64,000 bases of DNA from Demequina muriae (lineage in GTDB: Bacteria > Actinomycetota > Actinomycetes > Actinomycetales > Demequinaceae), in NCBI RefSeq assembly GCF_030418295.1, contig NZ_JAUHQA010000001.1, positions 1,736,001-1,800,000 of the forward strand, given 5' to 3'. Below are positions 27,647 through 36,944 of the stretch, piece after piece. A program made the position numbers and the translations under genes. Each line of letters begins with the position of its first letter. The stretch's first letter is position 1. Under the pieces are notes generated by a model. It did not search any database and was not told the DNA's origin. It saw only the letters and a program-made list of their open reading frames with translations.

Positions 27647-27673
27647 CAGGGTAGACGCCCTGGTGCCCGTGCC
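27636..27673 (-). terminator. Perfect 16-bp inverted repeat spanning the L,D-transpeptidase start
   Basis: GGCACGGGCACCAGGG (27636-27651), loop TAGACG, CCCTGGTGCCCGTGCC (27658-27673) is a perfect repeat. It lies 26 nt after the MMPL stop and contains the candidate GTG starts of the L,D-transpeptidase. It could end the MMPL transcript, or sequester the transpeptidase start. It lacks a U tract on either strand. Confidence 0.6.
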
Positions 27674-27699
27674 TTGCCCCGATGCGCGGGGTCGTGCGG

Positions 27700-29904
27700 T
27701 CAGGCGCGCACGAGCACTGGCTCGCGCTCGTCGTCGGAGCGCGGCACCTCCACAGGCTCCCCGCCTTCGATGCGCATGACTGGCAGCCACCCGAGCCAGC
27801 GCGGCAGGTACCAGTTGGCGCGTCCCAGCATGGTCATGAGCGCGGGCACAAGAATGGATCGCACCACGGTGGCGTCGAGGATGACGGCCGCCGCGAGCCC
27901 GAAGCCCATCTGCGCGAACTCCGCGAGGTCACCGAGCGCGAACCCGCCGAACACCGCGACCATGATCAGTGCTGCGCCGGTGATGAGCGACCCGGTGCGG
28001 CTCAGGCCGAACGCCACCGCGTCCCGGGTGTCGCCCGTGGCATCGAACCGCTCCTTGATGCGGCTCAGCAGGAACACGTGGTAATCCATCGACAACCCGA
28101 ACAGCACCGCGAACAGGAACAGCGGGATCCATGGCGCGATGCCATCCACCTGCGGGAAGCCCAGCAGACTGGCGCCCCAGCCCCACTGGAAGACGGCCAC
28201 CAGCATTCCGAACGCCGCCGCCGTCGACAGCAGGTTCAGCGCGATGGCGAGCGCGGGCACCACCACGGAGCGGAACGCGAAGAGCAGCAGCACGAAGCTC
28301 GAGCCGAGCACGATCAGCAGCACCCATGGCGCCATGTCCGCGATCATGTCCGAGAAGTCCACGGAGCTCGCCTGCTCCCCGCCCACGTGGGCGATCGCAC
28401 CGGTGCCGACGAGGGCTGCCGGCACCGTGACATCGCGCAGGCGTTCGATGGCCTGCTCGGCGAGCGGGTCCGCGGCGTCGTGAACGTCGCGCGTGTCGAT
28501 GAACGCGGTGTCGCCGGTCCACTCCACGGTGGTCTCGGCGAACGCCTCGTCCGCCTCGATCGCCTGCGCCAGAGAGTCGACCGTGGATTCGAGGCCGCCG
28601 GCATTCTCGACGACGATCGTGGTCTCGGCCTGTCCCAGACCGAAGTCGTTGACCAGCGTCTCTGACGCGATGCGCAGGTCGTTGTCCTCGGGCATCGAGT
28701 CGATGCCAGGGAACGTGAGCCGCATCGACATCGCCGGCGCGGCGAGCAGTCCCAGCACCGCGATGCCCGCGACGCCCCACACGACCGGCCTGCGGATCAC
28801 GCCATTCGCCATGGAGCGCCAGGCGCGCGACTCGCGCCCCGGGTGAGACGTGGGCACACGGCCCTTGTTGACCCGATGCCCGAGCAGCCTGAGGACCGCG
28901 GGCAGCAGGGTCAGCGAGGCCAGCACGGACATCGTGGCGACGATGATCGCTCCGGCGCCCAGCGATCGCATGATCGTGGATGGCACGATCAGCAGGCCGA
29001 CCAGGGCGATCACGACCGTGATGCCGGAGAACAGCACGGCGCGGTTGGCGGTGGACCCGGCCACCGTGACCGCGTCGATCACGCTGCGGCCCGCGGCCAG
29101 CTCCTCGCGGAAACGCTGCACCATCACCAGGCTGTAGTCGATGCCGAGCGCAAGACCCATCATCGTCACCATGTTCACGACGAAGAATGACAGTTCGAAC
29201 ACCTGGCCCACGAGGGCAGTCGCACCCACCGCCATCACGATCGACACCAGCGCGACCAGCAGCGGGATGCCCGCGGCCACGAGCGCGCCGAACACGATGA
29301 CGAGGATGATGAGCGCGACGCCGATGCCGATGGCCTCGCCGCGGATGAGGCTCTCCTCCGCGAGGGTGTCGAAGGCGATCTGCCCGGTGGCCGGTCCGAT
29401 GGCGCGCACCTCGAAGCCGTCCGCCTGGACGGTCTCGACCGCATGGGCGAACGCCTCCGCGTGCTCGCCGTCGGCGCCCGGATCGAGCGCGACGCTCACC
29501 AGGGCGATGGACCCGTCCTCGGACACGGGATAGGGAGCCTCGGCGGTCGGGACGACCACCTCGCCGACGCCGTCCAGGTCGCGCACGGCGCCCGTCACCT
29601 GGTCGAGCGCTGCGCCGAAGGCGGCGTCTCCGAACGAGGCGCTGCCTGCGCCCTCGCTCGCGGCGACGATGATGGTCTCGGTGCCGGACGCATCGGCCGC
29701 GGTGCTGCCGCGCAGGGCCTCATCGAGCTCCTGGACGGTCCCGGACTCGGTGGTGATGAGCATGCGCTCCTCTTGAGTGAGGGCGTCTCCGAGCCCTCCA
29801 GCGGCATAGCCGGCGGACGCCAGCGCGACCACCCACACGATGATGGTCAACCACGGCCGGGCGGCCGTGGTGCGGGCGATGCGCCCGGTGATTCCAGTGC
29901 TCAT
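27700..29904 (-). CDS. MMPL/RND-family transporter
   Basis: The 734-residue product starts at ATG 29904 behind a strong site (CGAGGAGGAG); the open frame upstream to 31650 overlaps the kinase gene and is rejected. It has the MMPL duplicated plan: an N-terminal helix, a large extracytoplasmic loop, a five- to six-helix bundle (GIDYSLVMVQRFREE, the conserved GxDYxL motif), a second loop, and a second bundle with GLSMDYHVFLLSRIKE. These proton-driven exporters move lipids, glycolipids or hydrophobic drugs. It is divergent from a two-component system, which probably controls it (inference). Substrate unknown. Confidence 0.92.
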   Translation of the reverse strand: MSTGITGRIARTTAARPWLTIIVWVVALASAGYAAGGLGDALTQEERMLITTESGTVQELDEALRGSTAADASGTETIIVAASEGAGSASFGDAAFGAALDQVTGAVRDLDGVGEVVVPTAEAPYPVSEDGSIALVSVALDPGADGEHAEAFAHAVETVQADGFEVRAIGPATGQIAFDTLAEESLIRGEAIGIGVALIILVIVFGALVAAGIPLLVALVSIVMAVGATALVGQVFELSFFVVNMVTMMGLALGIDYSLVMVQRFREELAAGRSVIDAVTVAGSTANRAVLFSGITVVIALVGLLIVPSTIMRSLGAGAIIVATMSVLASLTLLPAVLRLLGHRVNKGRVPTSHPGRESRAWRSMANGVIRRPVVWGVAGIAVLGLLAAPAMSMRLTFPGIDSMPEDNDLRIASETLVNDFGLGQAETTIVVENAGGLESTVDSLAQAIEADEAFAETTVEWTGDTAFIDTRDVHDAADPLAEQAIERLRDVTVPAALVGTGAIAHVGGEQASSVDFSDMIADMAPWVLLIVLGSSFVLLLFAFRSVVVPALAIALNLLSTAAAFGMLVAVFQWGWGASLLGFPQVDGIAPWIPLFLFAVLFGLSMDYHVFLLSRIKERFDATGDTRDAVAFGLSRTGSLITGAALIMVAVFGGFALGDLAEFAQMGFGLAAAVILDATVVRSILVPALMTMLGRANWYLPRWLGWLPVMRIEGGEPVEVPRSDDEREPVLVRA

Positions 29905-30111
29905 GTCTCCTCCTCGGGGATCCAGGGACGGTTCGACGCTAGGAGCGGCGGCCCGCGGGGACAGCCCGCCTGCGAGCGATACCGTGGCGCGGGCGGGGGA
30001 ATGGCGCGACGCCCCTGGGTGAGGGCGGCTGGCGCGCGTTCCCCCGCGTGGGGGAGGCGGCTCCGTCATCTGGGTGTGGGCAGGAGCGCGTGCGCCGGGC
30101 ACGATGGGGCC

Positions 30112-31518
30112 ATGGCATTCATCCGTCGCTATTTCGCCGTCACGTGGTCCGCGCGGACGTGGCGAGAGATCGCGTACTTGCTGCTGGGGCTTCCGGTATC
30201 GATCATCTGGTTCACCTACATCCTGACCATGTACGCAGTGAGCATCGCGCTGGTGATCGTGTGGGTCGGCGTGGTGATCGCCGCCGTCGCGCAATGGACG
30301 CTGCGCCCCATCGGCGACATCGAGCGGGCCACCGCGAATGCCCTGGTGGATGCGGGGATCGAGCAGCCTCCTCCGCGCCGGTACCGGCTGCACGTGCCGG
30401 GGCAGCACCTCACGCTGGCCGGCGCGGGCCGCTGGGGTCACGCGCTCCTCCACGACGTGGAGGCGTGGCGCACGCTCGCGTGGCTGATGATGCGGATCGT
30501 GCTGGGCCCCGTGGGCTTCGTGCTCGCGATCTGCGCGATCGTGGTGCCGGTCGCGCTCGTCGGGTCGTGGCTGATCGCTGCGGGCTACGCGCTCGGCCTG
30601 ATCCCCGGGCCCGGGGCAGACGAGCCGACCGCGCAGGCGGTGGTCGACACTGTGACGTTCTGGGTCCTCGTGGGCACCCCGGTGGTGGCGATCGCGGTGC
30701 CGATGTTCGCGTGGGTGTCGCACCACTACTCCTGCCTCGTGGCCAGTCTCGCCCGGTGGGCGCTGGGGCCATGCGGAGACGCGCGCATCGCCGAGGCGAC
30801 CGAGCGCGCCGAGCTCGCCGAGACCCAGGTGCGTGTGGACCAGGAGCTGCACGACAGCATCGGCCACATGATCACCATGAACATCGTGCAGGCGGGCGCT
30901 GGCGCCCACGTCTTCGACGCCGATCCGGAGTTCGCGCGCCAGGCGCTTCGCAACATCGAGGAGCGCGGGCGCGTCGCGATGGGGGAGCTCGATCGCATCA
31001 TCGCGACTATGAGGGGTGACGACGCTGAGTCGCGCACTCCGCTGCCCACGCTCGAGGACGTCCCCGGACTGGTGGATCAGGCTCGCAGTGCTGGTCTCGA
31101 GGTCGAGACCCGGCTCGAGGCCGGCCCCGCGCCCGCCGCTCTCTCGCGCGCGGCCTATGCGATCGTGCGCGAAGGTGTCACGAACGCCGCCAAGCATGCC
31201 CCCGGCTCGACCATCCATGTGCATGTGGCGCAGCTGGCCGATGCGCTTGCGGTCGCCGTGCGCAATGGCCCGGCGGCTCCCGGTGCCGCCCCGATCGCGG
31301 CCCTTCGCCAGGCGCGTGGCGGGCGGGGCCACGGCATCGCCGGCATTCGTGATCGTGCGGCGCTGCTGGGCGGCACCAGCCTGATCGGCGACCGCCCCGA
31401 CGGCGGCTACGAGGTCATGGTGCTGCTGCCGCTCGAGCTGGCGCTCTCCTCGCAGCCAGACGATGCCGACGCTGCCTGCTGCCGATGGAGCCGCGTGCGT
31501 GCCAGGGTGGTCGCATGA
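30112..31518 (+). CDS. Sensor histidine kinase (HisKA_3) with putative-sensor membrane domain
   Basis: The 468-residue protein has an N-terminal sensor region with four membrane helices in two pairs (about 20-62 and 122-202), like the actinobacterial PF13796 sensor domain, then a HisKA_3 helix with RVDQELHDSIGHMITM (His247) and an HATPase domain (REGVTNAAKHAPGS N-box, GGRGHGIAGIRDRAALLGG). The stop overlaps the response regulator start by 4 nt. ATG 30112 lies 207 nt from the divergent MMPL start. The last ~25 residues are a non-conserved Cys/Arg-rich tail. Confidence 0.92.
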   Translation: MAFIRRYFAVTWSARTWREIAYLLLGLPVSIIWFTYILTMYAVSIALVIVWVGVVIAAVAQWTLRPIGDIERATANALVDAGIEQPPPRRYRLHVPGQHLTLAGAGRWGHALLHDVEAWRTLAWLMMRIVLGPVGFVLAICAIVVPVALVGSWLIAAGYALGLIPGPGADEPTAQAVVDTVTFWVLVGTPVVAIAVPMFAWVSHHYSCLVASLARWALGPCGDARIAEATERAELAETQVRVDQELHDSIGHMITMNIVQAGAGAHVFDADPEFARQALRNIEERGRVAMGELDRIIATMRGDDAESRTPLPTLEDVPGLVDQARSAGLEVETRLEAGPAPAALSRAAYAIVREGVTNAAKHAPGSTIHVHVAQLADALAVAVRNGPAAPGAAPIAALRQARGGRGHGIAGIRDRAALLGGTSLIGDRPDGGYEVMVLLPLELALSSQPDDADAACCRWSRVRARVVA

Positions 31519-32159
31519 GAATTGTGATCGTCGACGACGACCCGTTGGTGCGCATGGGCCTCGGTGCGATTCTGCGGTCGGAGCCAGGGTGGGAGGTGGT
31601 CGCCGAGGCGGGCGACGGATCGGCCGCCGTGGCCGAGGTGCGCCGCGCACATCCCGACGTGGTGCTGATGGACGTGCGCATGCCCGGCATGGACGGTCTG
31701 GAGGCGACGCGTCTCATCGTCGAGTCCGGCTCCGCCGCCAAGGTGCTGGTGCTCACGACGTTCGAGGTCGACGAATACGTGTTCGAGGCGATGCGCGCGG
31801 GGGCCGCGGGGTTCGTGCTCAAGCGGCTGCCCCCCACGGAGCTGATCGAGGCCGTCCGGGTGGTCGCGGCGGGGGAGTCCCTGCTGTTTCCCGCGTCGAC
31901 GCGTGCCGTCATCGAGAGGTTCGCTGGCCCGGAGGACGCGGACCTGCCGGACCTCACCGAACGGGAGCAGGACGTGCTGCGAGAGCTGGCGCGTGGGCTG
32001 TCCAACCCGGAGATCGCGGCACGCCTGTTCGTCTCGGTCGAGACCGTGAAGTCCCACGTGGCCGCGATCCTGACCAAGTTGGGAGTGAGGGACCGCACCC
32101 AGGCGGTGATCGTGGCGTACGAGTCGGGATTCGTGCGCCCGGGGGACGGCACCGACTAG
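31515..32159 (+). CDS. NarL/LuxR-family response regulator
   Basis: The 214-residue protein has a receiver domain (D7-D9 pocket, phospho-Asp53 in VVLMDVRMPGMDG, Lys in FVLKR) and a LuxR HTH (LTEREQDVLRELARGLSNPEIAARLFVS region). ATG 31515 overlaps the kinase stop. By position it likely regulates the divergent MMPL gene. It is followed by a long convergent hairpin at 32210. Confidence 0.94.
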   Translation: MRIVIVDDDPLVRMGLGAILRSEPGWEVVAEAGDGSAAVAEVRRAHPDVVLMDVRMPGMDGLEATRLIVESGSAAKVLVLTTFEVDEYVFEAMRAGAAGFVLKRLPPTELIEAVRVVAAGESLLFPASTRAVIERFAGPEDADLPDLTEREQDVLRELARGLSNPEIAARLFVSVETVKSHVAAILTKLGVRDRTQAVIVAYESGFVRPGDGTD

Positions 32160-32209
32160 GCACTGTCTGCACTCTTCACGTGTCGCGGGCTCGCGCATCG
32201 CGGGTCGCG

Positions 32210-32258
32210 ACGCAGCAAGGGCAGGCACCCCCGCGGGGGGTGCCTGCCCTTGCTGCGT
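32210..32258. terminator. Perfect 23-bp inverted repeat, bidirectional terminator candidate
   Basis: The arms 32210-32232 and 32236-32258 are perfect complements with a GCG loop (core AGGCACCCCC/GGGGGTGCCT). It lies between convergent genes (response regulator stop 32159, beta-helix gene stop 32268), so it can end both transcripts. No U tract follows on either strand. Confidence 0.75.
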
Positions 32259-32267
32259 GCGGAGTCG

Positions 32268-34415
32268 TCAGCCCGTGAAGGTGCCCTGGACTGCGAGCGC
32301 GACGGGGTCGACGATGATGCCGTTGGCCTCGCCATCCTCGTCGAGGTCGCCGCCGTCGGTCAGCGTGTAGGTGACGGTGGTGCCGTTGTCGCTGAAGGTC
32401 GCACCCTCCACCTCGGACCAGCCGTCGCTCCCGGACTTCAGCACCGTCGTGAACGGACGCGGAGCCGTCAGCGTGATCGTCACCGCATCACCGGGCCGGG
32501 CCACCTCGACCGAGAACGCCGCGGCTCCGTACGGGAGCATCGTGTCCGCCGGTGGTGCCGGGGTGAGGTCCTCGGTGGCGATCCACGCGATGTCGGTCAC
32601 CGCGAGAGCCGGGGACGCGGTGCCGTGGATGACGCCCGCATCGGTCGTCACCTGGAACTCGATGAGCGCGGCCCGGTCGGCGGGCGCGAGCTCCACGGCG
32701 CCGATGTCGTTCGCCTCACCCTGCGGACGCGTGACTCCACGCTGGTCCACGGCGAGATCCGAGGCGTCGTCAGCCACGGCGTCGACGAGCGGGCTGGTGA
32801 CTGCGGGCAGCAGAGTGGGCGTCGCGCCGCCGTTGTCGGCCAGCGCGCCCAGCTGCGGGTCGAGGCCCTCACCGAGGTCGCCTGCGCCGGACCAGTCGCC
32901 GGTGCACGAACCGTCGATGTCGAAGTTGGCGGCCGTCGAGAGGTCGCCGTCGATGTCGCACGAGGGCACCGAGGCGCCCGAGGCCCACACGCTGGCAGTC
33001 AGGGTGGTCTGTCCCACCTCGACCACCGCGAGGTCAGCGGCCGCGCCTGCGGCGACGTTCTCGCTGAACGTCGCGTGCGTGACGGTGAGCGAGTCAGCCC
33101 CGTCGAGCGCCACTGCCGGCGCGCTCGCCGCGGACGAGTTGCCGGTGAACGTCGAGTTCGTCACCGTCGCATCCTCTTCGGGGGAGGACGCTGCGATGGC
33201 GCTGGGCCCACCCGCCGAGGAGTTGTCGACGAACGTGGAGCTGGTGACGTCGACGTCGCCGGTGAACCACACGGCGCCGCCCGGGCCCTCAGCAGTGTTG
33301 CCGGCCAGCACGGAGTCGATGATCTCGAGCGAGGGAACCACATCGACGGGGCCGTAGCTGTACCCGATCGCACCGCCCAGGCCTTCGCTCGAGTTGCCGG
33401 TCAGCACGCTGTTCGTCAACGTGAGCGCGCCGGCGATCGCGAGTGCGCCTGCCTCCGGGCTCTCGACACCTTCCTGGCCCTCCATGGGGGCCGCCGAGTT
33501 GTCGGTGAACGTCGAATCCGAGATCGCGGACGTGGCACCGAAGGCTCCGACCGCGCCGCCGACGATGGCCGTGTTGCTCGTGAAGTCCGAGCCCGTGATG
33601 GTCGTGTCGCCGAGCGACAGCACCGCACCGCCCAGCGCACCGGCGTTGTCGACGAAGGTCGAGTCGGCCACGGTGACCGTGGGGAACTCGGACTCGCCCG
33701 TCCCTGACCCGAACAGCGCGACGATGGTGCTCACCGCGGCGCCGTACGCGCCCTCGTTGCCCTCGAAGTGCGAGTCGGTGACAGTGACATCACCAGCAGA
33801 GGAGACGGCAGCGCCCAGCGCCAGCTCGAACCCTTCGCCGATCGGGGCGCCGTTGTCCAGCATGGTGACGCGGGAGACCTCGATCGCCCGCGCGGTGGAG
33901 TTGATGATCGCGCCGCCGTAGTTGAAGTCGGTGATGGTGAGGTTGCGCACGGTGACGTCGGCGCCTTCCCCCTCCAGCTCGATGGGCACTTCCGCAAGGG
34001 CCGCGGGGGCGTCGTCGACTGCGAGCGGCTCCGTCTCGAGCGCGAGCGGGCCCATCATGTCGCTGCCGATGGCGAGGAAGACCGTGGCATCGAAGGACTC
34101 CGAGAAGCCGGGCCCGGTGATCGTGACGCCGTCGTGCGCGCCCTCGACGGTGAGCGGCAACTCACCGTCGTAGGTGTTCTGTGCGCCATCCGGCACGGAG
34201 AAGCTGTCCGTCAGGGTGATGACCTGCTCGCCCTCGGTCGCGCTCGACGCGCACCGCAGCTCGCCCTCGTAGTCTGCGGCGTCGGCGGCGAGTCCGTCGC
34301 AATCGTCGACGGCCGATGCGGGGGAGAAGGCGATCGCGGCCGTGAGCAGCCCCAGCGCGGTGGCGGAAAGCGCCCTGCGCGTACGCAGAGACAGGTCAGG
34401 GTGGGTGTGCGGCAT
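32268..34415 (-). CDS. Secreted right-handed beta-helix (polymorphic-membrane-protein-like) protein
   Basis: The 715-residue protein has a Sec signal (RRALSATALGLLTAAIAF, cleavage near residue 35 after ASA), then a long region of repeats of the type TVxDSTFxxNxGxxGGAV, the Pmp/choice-of-anchor beta-helix pattern, to about residue 480, followed by a conserved PQLGALADNGGATPTLLP segment typical of choice-of-anchor Q proteins and a beta-rich C-terminal domain. There is no LPxTG motif or terminal helix, so it is probably released or held non-covalently. Likely adhesion or glycan binding. ATG 34415 follows TGAGGGG. Confidence 0.85.
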   Translation of the reverse strand: MPHTHPDLSLRTRRALSATALGLLTAAIAFSPASAVDDCDGLAADAADYEGELRCASSATEGEQVITLTDSFSVPDGAQNTYDGELPLTVEGAHDGVTITGPGFSESFDATVFLAIGSDMMGPLALETEPLAVDDAPAALAEVPIELEGEGADVTVRNLTITDFNYGGAIINSTARAIEVSRVTMLDNGAPIGEGFELALGAAVSSAGDVTVTDSHFEGNEGAYGAAVSTIVALFGSGTGESEFPTVTVADSTFVDNAGALGGAVLSLGDTTITGSDFTSNTAIVGGAVGAFGATSAISDSTFTDNSAAPMEGQEGVESPEAGALAIAGALTLTNSVLTGNSSEGLGGAIGYSYGPVDVVPSLEIIDSVLAGNTAEGPGGAVWFTGDVDVTSSTFVDNSSAGGPSAIAASSPEEDATVTNSTFTGNSSAASAPAVALDGADSLTVTHATFSENVAAGAAADLAVVEVGQTTLTASVWASGASVPSCDIDGDLSTAANFDIDGSCTGDWSGAGDLGEGLDPQLGALADNGGATPTLLPAVTSPLVDAVADDASDLAVDQRGVTRPQGEANDIGAVELAPADRAALIEFQVTTDAGVIHGTASPALAVTDIAWIATEDLTPAPPADTMLPYGAAAFSVEVARPGDAVTITLTAPRPFTTVLKSGSDGWSEVEGATFSDNGTTVTYTLTDGGDLDEDGEANGIIVDPVALAVQGTFTG

Positions 34416-34438
34416 GGGCCCCTCAGCTCAGATTCGGC

Positions 34439-34472
34439 ATTGTACCTGGTACGACGGGTACGCTACCACAAT
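34439..34472 (-). promoter_or_regulatory. Promoter -10 and overlapping dyad of beta-helix gene
   Basis: On the minus strand TACAAT (34444-34439) is a near-perfect -10, 24 nt before the beta-helix ATG. It forms one end of a dyad: ATTG...TGGTA (34447-34451), 12 nt, TACCA (34464-34468), CAAT (34469-34472). A repressor binding here would block the promoter. No convincing -35 is seen. Confidence 0.45.
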
Positions 34473-34648
34473 CGAGAGCGCTCGAACAGGGGTGTTCACC
34501 GCACTGTCACACGCCCTGACGGTGGGCCGATGCCGTGGCACGACTCGTGTCCGTGTGACAGGGCGGAAACACGCGGCGGCTAGGCTGAGTGTCACCGAAC
34601 CAACGCGGCGCGCGACCCGAGCGCGCCAGCGCGACAGCAAGGACGCAC

Positions 34649-35815
34649 ATGGATCTGTTCGAGTACCAGGCGCGCGACATGTTCGAGAAGCACGGCGTGC
34701 CCGTGCTGCCCGGCATCGTCGCCGAGACCCCCGCGGAGGCCAAGGCCGCTGCAGAGAAGCTGGGTGGCGGCACGGTCGTCGTCAAGGCCCAGGTCAAGAC
34801 CGGCGGGCGCGGCAAGGCTGGCGGCGTCAAGCTCGCCCACTCGCCCGCCGAGGTCGAAGAGGCAGCCGCCGCCATCCTCGGGATGGACATCAAGGGCCAC
34901 ACCGTTCACCGCGTGATGATCGCCGCCGGCGCGAAGATCGCCGAGGAGTTCTACTTCTCGGTGCTGCTGGACCGTGCCGAGCGCCGCTATCTCGCGATGT
35001 GCTCAGTCGAGGGCGGCGTGGAGATCGAGCAGCTCGCCGTCGAGCGTCCCGAGGCACTCGCCCGCGTCGCGGTGGATCCGCTGGTCGGCATCGACGCCGC
35101 GAAGGCGCGAGAGATCGTCGCGGAGGCGAACTTCCCCGAGGAGCTCAGGCAGCCCGTGGCCGCCGTCATCCAGCAGCTGTGGACCGTGTACGCCGAGGAG
35201 GACGCCACGCTTGTCGAGGTCAACCCCCTCGTGCGCACCGAGGACGGTGCGATCGTGGCGCTCGACGGCAAGGTGACGCTGGACGAGAACGCCGGCTTCC
35301 GTCACGAGGACCATGCAGACCTCGAGGACAAGGACGCCGCGGATCCGCTCGAGGCCAAGGCCAAGGCGCTGAACCTGAACTACGTGAAGCTCGACGGCTC
35401 GGTGGGAATCATCGGCAACGGCGCCGGCCTGGTCATGTCCACGCTCGACGTGGTCGCGTACGCGGGCCAGCAGCACGGCGGCGTCAAGCCCGCCAACTTC
35501 CTCGACATCGGCGGCGGCGCCTCTGCCGCGGTGATGGCGAACGGCCTCGACGTGATTCTGAACGACCCGCAGGTCAAGAGCGTGTTCGTCAACGTGTTCG
35601 GCGGCATCACCAGCTGCATCGAGGTGGCGAACGGCATCGTGGGCGCACTCGAGCAGCTGGGCGACACCGCCACCAAGCCGCTCGTGGTGCGGTTGGACGG
35701 CAACTCGGTGGATGAGGGCCGCGAGATCCTCGCCGCCGCCAACCACCCGCTCGTGACCATCGCCCCCACCATGGACGGAGCCGCGGCCAAGGCCGCCGAG
35801 CTCGCCAACGCGTAA
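34649..35815 (+). CDS. sucC: Succinyl-CoA synthetase, beta subunit
   Basis: SucCD interconverts succinyl-CoA + NDP + phosphate and succinate + CoA + NTP in the TCA cycle. The 388-residue beta subunit has the ATP-grasp start [22 protein letters not shown], split here as [10 protein letters not shown] and GVPVLPG, the lysine-rich [17 protein letters not shown] nucleotide site (cited in part), EVNPLV, and the C-terminal ligase domain with FLDIGGGAS and [12 protein letters not shown] 34649 follows AAGGA. sucD starts 12 nt after its stop. Confidence 0.97.
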   Translation: MDLFEYQARDMFEKHGVPVLPGIVAETPAEAKAAAEKLGGGTVVVKAQVKTGGRGKAGGVKLAHSPAEVEEAAAAILGMDIKGHTVHRVMIAAGAKIAEEFYFSVLLDRAERRYLAMCSVEGGVEIEQLAVERPEALARVAVDPLVGIDAAKAREIVAEANFPEELRQPVAAVIQQLWTVYAEEDATLVEVNPLVRTEDGAIVALDGKVTLDENAGFRHEDHADLEDKDAADPLEAKAKALNLNYVKLDGSVGIIGNGAGLVMSTLDVVAYAGQQHGGVKPANFLDIGGGASAAVMANGLDVILNDPQVKSVFVNVFGGITSCIEVANGIVGALEQLGDTATKPLVVRLDGNSVDEGREILAAANHPLVTIAPTMDGAAAKAAELANA

Positions 35816-35827
35816 AGGACGTCACTC

Positions 35828-36721
35828 ATGTCGATCTTCATCAACTCCGACTCCAAGGTCATCGTCCAGGGCATGACCGGCTCCGAGGGCTCCAAGCACA
35901 CGGCGCGCATGCTCGCCTCCGGCACCCAGATCGTGGGCGGCGTCAATCCCCGCAAGGCCGGCACCTCGGTCGACTTCGAGGTCGAGGGCGACACGCGCTC
36001 GATCCCCGTGTTCGGCTCCGTGGCCGATGCGATCGCTGAGACCGGCGCGGACGTCACCGTGCTGTTCGTTCCCCCCGCGTTCACCAAGGGCGCCGTCATC
36101 GAGGCCGTGGACGCCGGCATCGGCCTGGCCGTGATCATCACCGAGGGCGTGCCGGTCGCGGACACGGCCGAGTTCTTCGCCTACGCGCAGTCCAAGGGCA
36201 CCCGGCTCATCGGCCCCAACTGCCCAGGCCTGATCACGCCTGGTCAGTCCAACGTGGGCATCACCCCCGCCAACATCACCGGCCCCGGCCGGGTGGGCCT
36301 CGTGTCGAAGTCGGGCACTCTGACCTATCAGATGATGTTCGAGCTGCGCGATCTGGGCTTCTCGACGTGCGTCGGCATCGGTGGCGACCCTGTCATCGGC
36401 ACCACCCACATCGACTGCCTCGAGGCGTTCGAGAACGACCCCGACACTGACGCGATCGTCATGATCGGCGAGATCGGCGGCGATGCCGAGGAGCGCGCGG
36501 CGGCCTACATCAAGAGCCACGTCACCAAGCCCGTCGTGGGCTACGTCGCTGGCTTCGAGGCACCCGAGGGCAAGACCATGGGTCACGCGGGCGCCATCGT
36601 CTCCGGCTCCGCCGGCACCGCTCAGGCGAAGAAGGAGGCCCTCGAGGCCGCTGGCGTGAGGGTGGGCAAGACCCCCACCGAGACCGCCGAGCTCATGCGG
36701 CAGATCCTCACCGCCTCGTAG
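35828..36721 (+). CDS. sucD: Succinyl-CoA synthetase, alpha subunit
   Basis: The 297-residue alpha subunit has the CoA-binding Rossmann domain ([20 protein letters not shown]), the GPNCPG turn, [10 protein letters not shown], and the phospho-accepting His253 in [10 protein letters not shown]. It forms the catalytic pair with the adjacent SucC. AAGGAC lies just before the start. A strong hairpin follows 6 nt after the stop. Confidence 0.97.
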   Translation: MSIFINSDSKVIVQGMTGSEGSKHTARMLASGTQIVGGVNPRKAGTSVDFEVEGDTRSIPVFGSVADAIAETGADVTVLFVPPAFTKGAVIEAVDAGIGLAVIITEGVPVADTAEFFAYAQSKGTRLIGPNCPGLITPGQSNVGITPANITGPGRVGLVSKSGTLTYQMMFELRDLGFSTCVGIGGDPVIGTTHIDCLEAFENDPDTDAIVMIGEIGGDAEERAAAYIKSHVTKPVVGYVAGFEAPEGKTMGHAGAIVSGSAGTAQAKKEALEAAGVRVGKTPTETAELMRQILTAS

Positions 36722-36727
36722 CACTCA

Positions 36728-36767
36728 CCGACGGCCCGCCCCGAGTGATCTCGGGGCGGGCCGTCGG
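36728..36767 (+). terminator. Perfect 18-bp hairpin after sucCD
   Basis: CCGACGGCCCGCCCCGAG (36728-36745), loop TGAT, CTCGGGGCGGGCCGTCGG (36750-36767), directly behind sucD. It is a GC-only stem without a U run, the common actinobacterial form. Confidence 0.8.
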
Positions 36768-36854
36768 CGTTCCACGGCTCGACGTCACCACCCGCAGGAG
36801 CGGCCGGAGGACTACGGTGGTCCTGCAGGAAGTGCCCGGCAAAGGAGGCGGCGC

Positions 36855-36944
36855 ATGACGGGTGACGCACGGCCGCCACGGCGAGCCGGACCGAGTTCCC
36901 GACTTACGACAGCGCTGCGCTCCGCACAGATGAAGCGCCGGTGA
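36855..36944 (+). CDS. 29-residue upstream ORF coupled to CelD-like gene
   Basis: A perfect Shine-Dalgarno AAAGGAGG (36841-36848) precedes ATG 36855 by 6 nt. The ORF has 29 codons, encodes a basic peptide ending QMKRR, and its TGA overlaps the GTG start of the next gene (GTGA at 36941), which itself has no ribosome site. This is the architecture of a coupling leader ORF. Alternatives are a true small protein or a frameshift splitting the N-terminus of the downstream gene. Confidence 0.5.
   Translation: MTGDARPPRRAGPSSRLTTALRSAQMKRR

Noticed and set aside
29905..31650. Upstream extension of the MMPL reading frame
   Set aside because: It is antisense to a histidine kinase with intact motifs; ATG 29904 has a strong GGAGGAG site and begins at the family start.
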